A DNA stretch of 64,000 bases from CAWDLX01 sp963753485 (GTDB lineage Bacteria > Actinomycetota > Actinomycetes > Mycobacteriales > Micromonosporaceae), in NCBI GenBank assembly GCA_963753485.1, contig CAVWCL010000020.1, positions 310,001 through 374,000 of the forward strand, given 5' to 3'. The notes below the pieces were generated by a model. That model did no database searches. It was not told the DNA's origin and saw only the letters and a program-made list of their open reading frames with translations. The translations under genes and the position numbers were made by a program. Below, piece by piece: positions 26,067 through 34,290 of the stretch. The number at the start of each line of letters is the position of its first letter. The first letter of the stretch is position 1.

Positions 26067-26897
26067 ATGCCGGAATTACCGGAGGTGGAGTCCGCGCGGG
26101 CGGTGCTCGAGCGGCTGGCCCTCGGCCGCGGCATTGTCGAGGTCGACGACTCCGACATGTACGTCTGCCGTCCGCACCGACCGGGTGAGATCCGGGCGGC
26201 ACTGGTCGGTCGTCGGCTCACCGCCGCTCATCGGCGCGGTAAGAGCATGTGGTGCGAGACGTCGGGCGTTCGCCGGTCCCGGCAACCCGGACCGATCCTC
26301 GGTATCCATCTGGGCATGTCCGGCCGGATCGTGGTCGCCGACGGTCCCGGACGCGAGGTCGACGGCGGCGATTACTGGCGACGCGGCCGGGCGCCGCGCG
26401 ACCACCGGTTCACCCGGTTCTCGCTGAGCTTCGCCGATGCCGGATACCTCCTCCTGGTCGACCCTCGCCGGCTCGGCCGGGTCCGTCTCGACCCGCCGGT
26501 GCAGCGGTTGGGTCCCGACGCCGGCGAGATCACCCCGGCGCAGTTCCGTACGATGCTCGCCCGCGGTACGGCGCCGGTGAAGGGCCGCCTGCTCGACCAG
26601 CAGGCGATCGCCGGCGTCGGGAACCTGCTGGCCGACCAGGTCCTGTGGCAGGCCCGGGTCAATCCGGCGCTCACCGTCGACGAGCTGTCCCGCCCGCAGA
26701 TCGACCGGCTCTACCGCGCGCTGCGCGACGGCGTCGAGTCGGCGGTCGCGGGCGGCGGTGTGCACGCGCTGTCGCTGGTGGCGGCACGCACCCCGGGCGG
26801 GCAGTGCCCGCGCTGCGGTGCCCCCATGATGCGCGGCACGGTCGGCGGCCGGACGACGTGGTGGTGCTCGCGCGAGCAGGGCGCGGCCAGCCGCTGA
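26067..26897 (+). CDS. Fpg/Nei-family DNA glycosylase with incomplete zinc finger
   Basis: 276 residues. It begins MPELPEVES, whose Pro-2 and Glu-3 are the catalytic residues of the family. It keeps GIHLGMSGR, the helix-two-turn-helix segment (LLDQQAIAGVGNLLADQVLWQARVNP) and a C-terminal CPRCGAPMMRGTVGGRTTWWC. Family members end the finger with a second CxxC; here the sequence after that Cys is SREQGAASR, so the fourth ligand is missing. This is probably a base-excision repair paralogue, not the main MutM. No operon partner is evident. Confidence 0.85.
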   Translation: MPELPEVESARAVLERLALGRGIVEVDDSDMYVCRPHRPGEIRAALVGRRLTAAHRRGKSMWCETSGVRRSRQPGPILGIHLGMSGRIVVADGPGREVDGGDYWRRGRAPRDHRFTRFSLSFADAGYLLLVDPRRLGRVRLDPPVQRLGPDAGEITPAQFRTMLARGTAPVKGRLLDQQAIAGVGNLLADQVLWQARVNPALTVDELSRPQIDRLYRALRDGVESAVAGGGVHALSLVAARTPGGQCPRCGAPMMRGTVGGRTTWWCSREQGAASR

Positions 26898-26902
26898 GCC
26901 GG

Positions 26903-27220
26903 CTACTCCGCGCCCTGGTCGGGCTGCGGGTCGACCGCGTAGGTCTCGACGATCGGCGGCTCGGCCAGCAGCGCCCGCCAGCGGTCCAGGTACGCCATCA
27001 TCGTCGGGTCGCTCGCGACGCGGGCCCGGTCCGCCTCGTAGGCGGACCGGGAATCGTAGCCGATGACCTCGATGAACCGCTCCGGCTCGGTGGTGTTCCA
27101 CAGCAGACGGACGTGGATCCCGCCGGGTGCCTCGTAGAACGGTATCGCGTCGACGAGGAACCGCAGCAGGTCGCGGCGGCCGTCCGGGAGCACCCGCCCG
27201 CGCAGGTGGATCTCGACCAT
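26903..27220 (-). CDS. Small dimeric alpha/beta-barrel (NIPSNAP/ABM-like) protein
   Basis: 105 residues (MVEIHLRGRVLPDGRRDLLRFLVDAIPFYE) with a beta-alpha-beta-beta pattern and an FIEVIGYDSRSAYEADRARV segment typical of the dimeric ferredoxin-like families such as NIPSNAP or antibiotic-biosynthesis monooxygenase. No catalytic residues are assigned. It converges on the Fpg-like gene and shares the strand of the membrane SRPBCC gene upstream, ten bases away, so the two are likely co-transcribed. Confidence 0.6.
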   Translation of the reverse strand: MVEIHLRGRVLPDGRRDLLRFLVDAIPFYEAPGGIHVRLLWNTTEPERFIEVIGYDSRSAYEADRARVASDPTMMAYLDRWRALLAEPPIVETYAVDPQPDQGAE

Positions 27221-27230
27221 GCCCTCGACC

Positions 27231-28526
27231 TTACGACGGGCGGCCCGACCCGGCGTTCACGAGATCTGGCCGGTCGGAAGGCTGGCCACTGCTGGGCGCG
27301 GTCCACCCGGCGACGACCTCCATGACGACCGCGGCGGCGAGCACCGCGAGAGCCGATCCGGACAGCGCGTACGCCACGGCCAGGATCGCCGCGAGCACGA
27401 CGCCGCGCTGGCGCTGGGCCCGCCACCAGGCGGTGCCGGCCACCGCGGCCGTGGCGACCCCGGCCACGATGACGGTGGCGGAATGGCCGGCCACCGGGTC
27501 GGTCCAGCCGAGACGGGTCGCCGCCTGCCATACGGCGGTCACCGGTAGCACCAACCAGAGCCCGGCCTCGGTCACCGCCTGCAGCGCGCGACCGACGAGG
27601 AATCGCCGACCAGCCGGCTCGGCCGCCCGTACCAGCTGACCCGCGGCCACCCCCAACGCGGCGGCCACTCCCAGGCCGAGTCCCCAGTTGCGGGACAGGA
27701 ACTGGGCCGGGGGCGTATCCGACATGATCATGTAGGCGGCGCCGGCGACGAAGCCCACGCCGGTAAGGATGCCCGGGTGGGGCCGCCGGCGTCCGAATTC
27801 ACCGAAGCCGAGTGTCCGGGCGGCCGCGGCGCCGAAGGCAGCGAGTCCAGCCAGCCAGGCCAGCGCCGCCCACCACACGACCGGCAGCCGGGAGCCCGGT
27901 AGTGGCGAGCCGACCGGGGTGCCGCTCAGGCCGGGAAGGGTGCCTTCGGCGCGCTGCTGAAGACCCACCAGCAGACGGGGAAAGACAATCAGGTCAGCCG
28001 GGTCGAGGAAGAAACCGAGTTGCCCGTGACCGGTGCTGCGCATCCGGGTCACCACCCGGGTACGCCCGCCCGGCATCGGCCGCAGGTCGGTGCTCCAGCT
28101 CCAGTTGCCGTGGTCGCCGGTGAGCACGAGAAGGCGGGGCGCCGCAACGGTCTGAGCGATCCACGGGTCTCCCCTCGGGCTCGGCCGCACCGGGTCCCCC
28201 GGACGCAGGCCCTGCCACTCGGGGTGGATGCGGTCGGCATTGTGGACCGGATCCCCGAACAGGTTCTCGGCCCAGTCGAACGTGTAGAAGCCAGCCTTGT
28301 CCACGCCGATCTGGACCAACCAGGGCCAGACCCGTTCGGGCGGCGCGTCGATCGTGATCGCGCGGGTCCACTGCCGACCCTCGGCCACCTGTGAGTCTCC
28401 GGCCATCGGCGCGGAGCGTTCGGCATCGGTCGAGTTCCACTGGGTCAGCCACGGCAGGTAGAGCGAGAACACGAAGCCACCGATCAGCGCGACGACAACC
28501 GCCGCGACACCAAGTCTCCATTTCAT
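27231..28526 (-). CDS. Membrane protein with SRPBCC (START-like) domain
   Basis: 431 residues. An N-terminal hydrophobic helix (LGVAAVVVALIGGFVFSLYL) is followed by a SRPBCC-type lipid-binding fold at about residues 50-185 (RAITIDAPPERVWPWLVQIGVDKAGFYTFDW, TRVVTRMRSTG). The C-terminal part has about six hydrophobic helices. GTG 28529 directly precedes ATG 28526; the ATG was taken. The role is unknown; such fusions are described only as polyketide-cyclase-like membrane proteins. It is divergent from a deazaflavin-reductase-like membrane gene. Confidence 0.65.
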   Translation of the reverse strand: MKWRLGVAAVVVALIGGFVFSLYLPWLTQWNSTDAERSAPMAGDSQVAEGRQWTRAITIDAPPERVWPWLVQIGVDKAGFYTFDWAENLFGDPVHNADRIHPEWQGLRPGDPVRPSPRGDPWIAQTVAAPRLLVLTGDHGNWSWSTDLRPMPGGRTRVVTRMRSTGHGQLGFFLDPADLIVFPRLLVGLQQRAEGTLPGLSGTPVGSPLPGSRLPVVWWAALAWLAGLAAFGAAAARTLGFGEFGRRRPHPGILTGVGFVAGAAYMIMSDTPPAQFLSRNWGLGLGVAAALGVAAGQLVRAAEPAGRRFLVGRALQAVTEAGLWLVLPVTAVWQAATRLGWTDPVAGHSATVIVAGVATAAVAGTAWWRAQRQRGVVLAAILAVAYALSGSALAVLAAAVVMEVVAGWTAPSSGQPSDRPDLVNAGSGRPS

Positions 28527-28728
28527 CACCGCTCACCATCCGATCTGCGGGCGGGTTCGCCGGCACGCCATCATCTGCGCGCGAGCTGGCAAACACGCCG
28601 AGCATCCGCACGCGACCGTCACGGCGAGCATCGGCGCCCGACCGTTGGCCGGCCAGGGTCGAAGGTCCCCGGGGTGGCAAGAACTTCGGCACTGTCTGCT
28701 CCAGATCCCGGCGGCCGACCATGAAGGC

Positions 28729-29586
28729 ATGACGACGATTACCGGTACCGGGCCGAACTGGCCGCCGTCCGCGGCGCCTCGGCGCTCCCCGGCCAACCGG
28801 CTCATGCTGCGCCTGCTGGCAGCAAACCTTCGTCACATCACCGGGGGCCGGATCGTTGCGGTCCGTTATCAGGCGCGCTCCGGGGCGCAGGTCGCGCTCC
28901 CGGTGCAGGCTGGCTTCGACGGCGACCGGGTCGTGGTGCTGGCCGCCAACGCCGCCCGCAAGCAGTGGTGGCGCCATTTCCGGGCCGCCGCCCCGGTCGA
29001 GGTTCTCATCGACGGGCGGTGGTGCGCCGGTACGGGGCGCGTGGTCACCGGCGCCGACAGCGCGGCCGCCAGCACGTACCGCCGGGCATTTCCGGGCGTG
29101 CGGCTGCCGGCCGACGCCACCTTCGTGGTGATGACGCTGCCGGGGCCGGCCGTGGCACCGCCCGTGGTGGCACTGCGCGGCGGGCCGCTCGTGCGGACCT
29201 GGTTCTGGACGGTCACCATCGCCGAGTTTCTCGGCTTCGCCGTCCCGGCTCTCGTGGGTGCGCTCAGCGCCGGATCGATCGGAGCGTGGCCGGCGGCGCT
29301 CGTCATCGTCGCCGCCGCCGTGCTCGGACCGGCCTTGCTGATGTCCGTCGGCGCCGCGCAATGGCTTGTGCTGCGTCGGCGGGTCGCCCGGGCCGGGTGG
29401 TGGATCGCCAGCACGGCCGCGGCCTGGCTGCTGGGCCTTGGCGCGTTCCTCGGGTTCGCGATGCCGCTGTGGCAGCCCGGGCAGCCGGTGGCGCTGATCG
29501 TCCTCGTCGGAGCCGGTGGTGGCGCGCTGATGGCCGCGACCACGTCGGCGATCACCGGATCTGCCTTGCGGCGCCTGCTGACCTGA
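28729..29586 (+). CDS. DDN-like (F420 nitroreductase fold) protein with C-terminal membrane helices
   Basis: About 285 residues. The N-terminal half (NLRHITGGRIVAVRYQARSG, AARKQWWRHFRAAAPVEVLIDG) resembles the deazaflavin-dependent nitroreductase split-barrel family, where F420 is the cofactor. The C-terminal half has four hydrophobic helices. The ATG at 28729 was preferred over an upstream frame lacking conserved sequence; a GAAGG lies immediately before it. About 200 bp of divergent promoter region separates it from the SRPBCC gene. The cofactor assignment is an inference. Confidence 0.55.
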   Translation: MTTITGTGPNWPPSAAPRRSPANRLMLRLLAANLRHITGGRIVAVRYQARSGAQVALPVQAGFDGDRVVVLAANAARKQWWRHFRAAAPVEVLIDGRWCAGTGRVVTGADSAAASTYRRAFPGVRLPADATFVVMTLPGPAVAPPVVALRGGPLVRTWFWTVTIAEFLGFAVPALVGALSAGSIGAWPAALVIVAAAVLGPALLMSVGAAQWLVLRRRVARAGWWIASTAAAWLLGLGAFLGFAMPLWQPGQPVALIVLVGAGGGALMAATTSAITGSALRRLLT

Positions 29587-29609
29587 CCGCGCTTACGGTG
29601 TTCGGCCGG

Positions 29610-29999
29610 TCAGGGGCGACCGAGGAGTCGCTCGAGGAGGCGCGGCTCGCCCGGCCAGGCCGCCAGGAGCACATCGCGGGGAACCTGCCGGGCGGCGTAG
29701 CGCAGGGCAACGGCGACCACGATGATGTCATCGAGGGGCCCGATGATCGGCAGAAAATCGGGGATCAGGTCGATCGGGCTGGCGACCCACACTCCGGCAA
29801 TCACGATCGCGACCTTGGCTCGTCGAGGCACCCGTGGATCGTGGCGCAGCCGACGGACGGTGGTGACACAGTCCGGGATGAACGCCGCGAGGTCGCGCGC
29901 GAGTCCCGAGGGTAGGCGACGGGCCAGAACGATGAGCGCGGCCCAGCCGGCGGCGGCGGCCACCACCGCCGCGGCCAGCCCGATCAGCAGACCGCGCAT
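29610..29999 (-). CDS. YkvA-family (DUF1232) small membrane protein
   Basis: 129 residues. SPIDLIPDFLPIIGPLDDIIVVAVALRYAAR is the DUF1232 signature. A hydrophobic N-terminal helix precedes it. The frame extends upstream to a TTG, but the ATG at 29999 has GGAGAG eight bases upstream and was chosen. The function of this family is not established. Confidence 0.8.
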   Translation of the reverse strand: MRGLLIGLAAAVVAAAAGWAALIVLARRLPSGLARDLAAFIPDCVTTVRRLRHDPRVPRRAKVAIVIAGVWVASPIDLIPDFLPIIGPLDDIIVVAVALRYAARQVPRDVLLAAWPGEPRLLERLLGRP

Positions 30000-30136
30000 G
30001 TCGGTGTCGCTCTCCGCCCGACGGTTATGTTGCCAGTCTACGAGGTCGAGCTTGGGCAGCTCGGCCGGGCGGCGGTCACGCCGAGCCGCCTCATCGGCCA
30101 AGTCCAGGCTGGCCGGCGGTTGACGTCCACTGTGGA

Positions 30137-30436
30137 TCAGCTGGATGGCCGGCCGGCGTGGGCGCGCAATTCCTCGATCTGGTCGAGCAGGTCGAGGATG
30201 AGGCCGAGGGCGGCGTAGTTCACCGGCAGCTCAGAGCGCAGGCGGCGGATCCGGGCCACCGTCGCGAGCTGGGCCGGGGCGAACCACAGCCGGCCGGCGG
30301 CGTCCCGCTCGACGTCGAGCAGACCGAGGGCCACGAAATGGTGCAGCAGGTCGGGGTGCACGCCGCTGCGGGCCGCGAAGGCCTCCAGGCCGTACCGGTT
30401 CACCCGCACCAACGGGTAGCCATAGGTGGTAGTCAT
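30137..30436 (-). CDS. cbpM: CbpM/HspR-like MerR chaperone modulator
   Basis: 99 residues. A short MerR-like helix-turn-helix (NRYGLEAFAARSGVHPDLLHHFVALGLLDVERD), then LWFAPAQLATVARIRRLRSELPVNYAALGLILDLLDQIEEL, match the CbpM/HspR group. CbpM binds the J-domain of CbpA; HspR represses dnaK operons. The gene is last in dnaK-grpE-dnaJ, the place hspR takes in Streptomyces. No clear HAIR operator was seen upstream of dnaK, so modulation of the co-chaperone is at least as likely as repression. Its ATG is entered from a mini-ORF by ATGA overlap. Confidence 0.75.
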   Translation of the reverse strand: MTTTYGYPLVRVNRYGLEAFAARSGVHPDLLHHFVALGLLDVERDAAGRLWFAPAQLATVARIRRLRSELPVNYAALGLILDLLDQIEELRAHAGRPSS

Positions 30437-30512
30437 GATGCCGCCTCCGCGGAGGGAAGTGCGTCGGCGGTCATGATGCCGCCTCCGCGGAGGGAAGTGC
30501 GTCGGCGGTCAC
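30433..30512 (-). repeat. Two tandem 38-bp mini-ORF units between dnaJ and cbpM
   Basis: On the minus strand, the dnaJ stop overlaps a GTG (GTGA at 30512-30509) opening a 13-codon ORF reading VTADALPSAEAAS that ends at 30471. Its TGA overlaps the ATG at 30474 of an identical unit (MTADALPSAEAAS), whose TGA in turn overlaps the cbpM ATG at 30436. Each unit carries GGAGG seven bases before the next start. The unit matches the 38-bp repeat at 11283-11472 at about 30 of 38 positions and has the same period and overlap. Confidence 0.88.
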
Positions 30513-31471
30513 GACGCACTCCGGGGGTCGAAGGGCGACACCCGGGCCAGCTCTTCGAAGAGTTCCCGCTCGCGTGCCGAGAGCCGGGCCGGTGTCATGA
30601 TCTTCACCTCCGCGTAGAGGTCGCCGGGCTGGCCTCGCGGGTTGGGCATGCCCTGGCCCCGCAGGCGCAGCCGCCGTCCGGACGACGAGTGGGCGGGAAC
30701 GGTGACCGTCGCGCTGCCGCCGGGCGTCAGCACCGGGACACTGGCGCCGAGGGCGGCTTCCCACGGCGCCACCGGCAGCTCCACGGTGACATCGCCGCCG
30801 CTGAGCCGGAAGGTGCGGTGCGGCGCGATGCGCACGACGAGGTGGAGATCTCCCGGCTCACCGCCGCCCCGTCCGCGCCCACCCTGGCCGGCCAACCGGA
30901 TCCGTTGACCGTCGCGGACACCGGCCGGGATCGTGACGTCGTACCTGCGCCCGCCGAGGTTGATGGGGTGCCGGCCGCCCCGGTACGCCTCCTCGAGCGC
31001 CAGCACCAGCTCCGCCTCCTGGTCGGCGCCGGCGAGCCGGTCCGCGGCACCGGCCGGTCCCCGGGCCGCGCCGAACAGGTCGCCGAAGAGCTCCTCGAGG
31101 TCGACCGCCCCGCCCGGGTACGGCTCGCGGCGGAAACCCCCGGCGCCCCCGGTACCCGCGGCCCTTCGCCCGGCTCCGGCGCCCCCGGTACCCGCGGCCC
31201 CTCGGCGCCCGGCTCCGGCTCGCTGGTAGCGCTCGTCCAGATCCTCGGGGACGCTGCGAAACTGCGGACCGTACCGGTCGTAGCGCTGGCGCAGCGCCGG
31301 GTCCGACAGCACGTGGTACGCCTCGTTGATCTCCTTGAACCGCTCCTCCGCAGTGGGGTCCTTGTTGACGTCCGGATGGTTGCGCCGGGCGAGCGTGCGA
31401 TAGGCCCGCTGCAGCTCCTCCGCGCTAGCGGAGCGCGGCACGCCGAGCACCTCGTAGTAGTCCCGGGCCAC
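30509..31471 (-). CDS. cbpA: DnaJ/CbpA-type co-chaperone (no zinc-finger domain)
   Basis: 320 residues. The J domain (MARDYYEVLGVPRSASAEELQRAYRTLARRNHPDVN) contains the HPD that stimulates DnaK ATPase. A Gly/Arg-rich linker with an internally duplicated GAGRRGAAGTGGAG-like segment spans about residues 85-115. The CTDI/CTDII substrate domains follow (PINLGGRRYDVTIPAGVRDGQRIRLAGQG). The CxxCxGxG zinc repeats of class A DnaJ are absent, so this is a CbpA-type class B protein. It lies eight bases after grpE. Confidence 0.92.
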   Translation of the reverse strand: MARDYYEVLGVPRSASAEELQRAYRTLARRNHPDVNKDPTAEERFKEINEAYHVLSDPALRQRYDRYGPQFRSVPEDLDERYQRAGAGRRGAAGTGGAGAGRRAAGTGGAGGFRREPYPGGAVDLEELFGDLFGAARGPAGAADRLAGADQEAELVLALEEAYRGGRHPINLGGRRYDVTIPAGVRDGQRIRLAGQGGRGRGGGEPGDLHLVVRIAPHRTFRLSGGDVTVELPVAPWEAALGASVPVLTPGGSATVTVPAHSSSGRRLRLRGQGMPNPRGQPGDLYAEVKIMTPARLSARERELFEELARVSPFDPRSAS

Positions 31472-31478
31472 GCCGGCG

Positions 31479-31952
31479 TCAGTCCCGCTCGCCGGCGACC
31501 ACCACCGTGGCCGGTCGGAGCAGCTGGTCGCCGATGCCGTAGCCGGGACGTACCACGCTCACCACCGAGCCCGCGGCCGCGTGCGGGTCCGCCACCACCC
31601 CGACGGCCTCGTGCCGGAACGGGTCGAACGGTACCGCGGTCTCGGCGTGGCGGGGGAAGCCGAGGCGGGCAAGGACCTCCACCGCCTGGTCCCGCACCGC
31701 CCGCACACCGTCGATGACCGGATCCGCGTCGCCGGGCGCGTGCTCGAGGGCCAGTTCGAGGTTGTCCACCACGGGTAGCCAGGCCGCGGCCACCCGCATG
31801 CGTTCGGAGCGCCGCTCATCGGCCACCTGCTGGGCACACCGGCGGCGGACGTTCTCCAGCTCGGCGACCGCACGGCGCCATCGGTCCTCGACCTCAGCCA
31901 GCTGCTCGGCGGTGACGGGCCCGGTGTCCTGCTCATTATCCTGTGTGGACAC
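31479..31952 (-). CDS. grpE: Nucleotide exchange factor GrpE
   Basis: 157 residues. A helical N-terminus (VTAEQLAEVEDRWRRAVAELENVRRRCAQQVADERR) is followed by the GrpE core, WLPVVDNLELALEH and the C-terminal beta domain ending VRPGYGIGDQLLRPATVVVA. It is somewhat shorter than E. coli GrpE because of a brief N-terminus. It releases ADP from the DnaK encoded eight bases upstream. Gene order supports the assignment. Confidence 0.93.
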   Translation of the reverse strand: MSTQDNEQDTGPVTAEQLAEVEDRWRRAVAELENVRRRCAQQVADERRSERMRVAAAWLPVVDNLELALEHAPGDADPVIDGVRAVRDQAVEVLARLGFPRHAETAVPFDPFRHEAVGVVADPHAAAGSVVSVVRPGYGIGDQLLRPATVVVAGERD

Positions 31953-31960
31953 GGTTACAC

Positions 31961-33850
31961 CTACTGGGGTGTGAAGTCGGCGTCGATGACGTCGTCGCCC
32001 GGGTCCTGGTCGCCGCGGTGGGCCGGGTCGGGTCCGGCCGAGCCGGCGCCTCCGCCGGCACCGGCTACCATGAGGCTCTGGTAGGCCTGCCGGAGCTCAC
32101 CGGTGAGTTGGCGGACCCGGTCCAACGGCGACTCGTCCTTCAGCGCCTGCCCGGCGTCGGCGATGAGCATCTCGGCCCGCGCGCGCTCGTGCTGCGGCGC
32201 GCGCTCGCCCAGCTCCTGCAGCCGCCGGGTGATCTGATAACTGGCGGCTTCCAGCTCATTGCGGGCGTCGACCATGGTCCGGACCCGGGCGTCCTCGTCG
32301 CGATGACTCTCCGCGTCGGCGACCATAAGGTCCACTTCGGACGATTCGAGGTTGCCCGTACCGCTGATGGTGATGGCCTGCTGGGCACCGGTGTCCTTGT
32401 CCTTGGCCGACACGCTGAGAATGCCGTTGGCGTCCACGTCGAAGGTGACCTCGATCTGCGGCCCGCCTCGGGGGGCTGGACGGACGTTCTCCAGCCGGAA
32501 GCGGCCGAGCACGCGGTTGTCGCCGGCCCGCTCCCGTTCGCCCTGCAGCACCACCACATCGACGGCCGGTTGGTTGTCCTCGGCGGTCGAGAAGACCTCG
32601 GCCCGGCGTACCGGGATCGTGGTGTTGCGCTCGATGACCTTCGTCATCACGCCGCCCAGCGTCTCCAGCCCGAGTGAGAGCGGGATGACGTCGAGCAGGA
32701 GTACGTCGGGACCCTCCCCGGTCAACACGGCTGCCTGCACGGCGGCGCCGAGGGCGACCACCTCGTCCGGGTTGACGCTCATGTTGGGCTCTTTGCCGCC
32801 GGTGAGGCGGCGTACCAATGCCTGCACGGCCGGGATACGGGTCGAGCCGCCGACGAGGATGACCTCGTCGAGGTCGGCGTCGGAGACCTTGGCATCGGCC
32901 ATCGCCTGCTCTACCGGCTCCAGGCACCGGCGGACCAGATCGGCGGTGATCTCGTCGAAGGTGGCTCGGGTGACCGAGGCCGTGAGGTGCTTGGGCCCGG
33001 TCGTGTCGGCGGTGATGAACGGCAGGTTCACCTGGGTCTGGGTGACCGAGCTCAGCTCCGTCTTCGCCTTCTCGGCGGCCTCGAAGAGTCGCTGCAGCGC
33101 CTGCGGGTCGGTGCGCAGGTCGATCCCCTGTGAGCGGTGGAAGTCGTCGGCCAGGTAGTCCACCAGACGCCGGTCGAAATCGTCCCCGCCCAGGTGGCTG
33201 TCGCCGGCGGTGGACCGGACCTCGACCACGCCGTTGCCGACGTCGAGGATGCTCACGTCGAACGTGCCACCGCCGAGGTCGAACACCAACACCGTCTCGT
33301 GGTTCTTCTTGTCCAGCCCGTACGCCAGCGCGGCGGCGGTCGGCTCGTTGATGATGCGCAGCACGTCGAGACCGGCGATCCGCCCGGCATCCTTGGTGGC
33401 GGTGCGCTGGGCGTCGTTGAAGTACGCCGGCACGGTCACCACGGCTCGCGTGACCTTCTCACCGAGGGTCCGGCCGGCGTCGTCGGCCAGCTTGCGCAAC
33501 ACCTGCGCGCTGATTTCTTCCGGCGCGTACTGGCGCCCGCGGACGTCGAACCGGGCTGTCCCGTCGGGCCCGTCGACGACATCGAACGTGACCGCGCGCG
33601 CCTCGTCGGTCACCTCCGCGAAGCGACGGCCGATGAACCGCTTGGCCGAATAGATGGTCCCCTTCGGGTTGAGGATCGCCTGGCGTCGAGCCAGCTGGCC
33701 GACCAGCCGCTCGCCGCTCTCGGTGAACGCAACCACCGACGGGGTGGTCCGGGCGCCCTCGTTGTTCACCACCACGGTCGGCTCTCGGCCTTCCATACCG
33801 GCGATGACGGAGTTTGTGGTGCCGAGGTCGATTCCTACTGCGGTGGCCAT
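31961..33850 (-). CDS. dnaK: Chaperone DnaK (Hsp70)
   Basis: 629 residues. The N-terminal ATPase begins MATAVGIDLGTTNSVIAGMEG. It contains VPAYFNDAQRTATKDAGRIAGLDVLRIINEPTAAALAYG, DLGGGTFDVS and VGGSTRIPAVQ. The peptide-binding domain has VIPLSLGLETLGGVMTKVIERNTTIP, and a Gly-rich tail ends DDVIDADFTPQ. The ATG at 33850 has GGGGGG upstream and starts the canonical sequence. It is the first gene of dnaK-grpE-cbpA-cbpM. Being in a CbpA/CbpM operon, it may be an additional DnaK and not the only one. Confidence 0.96.
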   Translation of the reverse strand: MATAVGIDLGTTNSVIAGMEGREPTVVVNNEGARTTPSVVAFTESGERLVGQLARRQAILNPKGTIYSAKRFIGRRFAEVTDEARAVTFDVVDGPDGTARFDVRGRQYAPEEISAQVLRKLADDAGRTLGEKVTRAVVTVPAYFNDAQRTATKDAGRIAGLDVLRIINEPTAAALAYGLDKKNHETVLVFDLGGGTFDVSILDVGNGVVEVRSTAGDSHLGGDDFDRRLVDYLADDFHRSQGIDLRTDPQALQRLFEAAEKAKTELSSVTQTQVNLPFITADTTGPKHLTASVTRATFDEITADLVRRCLEPVEQAMADAKVSDADLDEVILVGGSTRIPAVQALVRRLTGGKEPNMSVNPDEVVALGAAVQAAVLTGEGPDVLLLDVIPLSLGLETLGGVMTKVIERNTTIPVRRAEVFSTAEDNQPAVDVVVLQGERERAGDNRVLGRFRLENVRPAPRGGPQIEVTFDVDANGILSVSAKDKDTGAQQAITISGTGNLESSEVDLMVADAESHRDEDARVRTMVDARNELEAASYQITRRLQELGERAPQHERARAEMLIADAGQALKDESPLDRVRQLTGELRQAYQSLMVAGAGGGAGSAGPDPAHRGDQDPGDDVIDADFTPQ

Positions 33851-34290
33851 GCAACCCCCCGTTGCCTCCGGCCGGGGAACGGCCGGATCACTCTCGCCAC
33901 GCCGGCTACGCCGACCGGACAAACCACGCACGCCGAGCAGCTCGGTGCATAGTTCCGGTGGCCGCCGGCTCTCAGGTCAACTGCCGCATCACCTCAACTG
34001 TCGCATCGTCGTGGCCGGGTGTCGGCCGAATGCGCGGACCCGCCAGGACCTTCTCGAACCGGCCAGGGGCGGGGTAGTCGCCAGTCGCGACCACCAGCTG
34101 GTTGATTGACCAGTGCCGGCATCGATGCCTCGATGAGCGTCGAAAGGTACGTTCCGTCGGCCGTTCGCGGCCAACTGCGGGTGAGTTCTGTGCGTACGAA
34201 GCGAGCAGGCGGATCGGATAGGGTCCGCCTGCCCCCCGACCGATCGGCGATGATGGGCACGGTGCCGTAGGCGTTCCAGGTCTTCGTACT
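33851..34290. other. Divergent intergenic region, dnaK / HpnB-like gene
   Basis: About 440 bases without a supported gene. A minus-strand open frame at 33994-34314 has GC-rich third positions in only part of its length and no recognisable motif. A direct repeat TCAACTGYCGCATC occurs twice near 33978-34008. A CTTGAGT-N7-ACTCAAG HAIR site was looked for and not found. Confidence 0.5.

Noticed and set aside
33851..34010. HAIR (HspR) operator upstream of dnaK
   Set aside because: No CTTGAGT-N7-ACTCAAG palindrome was found, only a direct repeat, so HspR-type control is not claimed.
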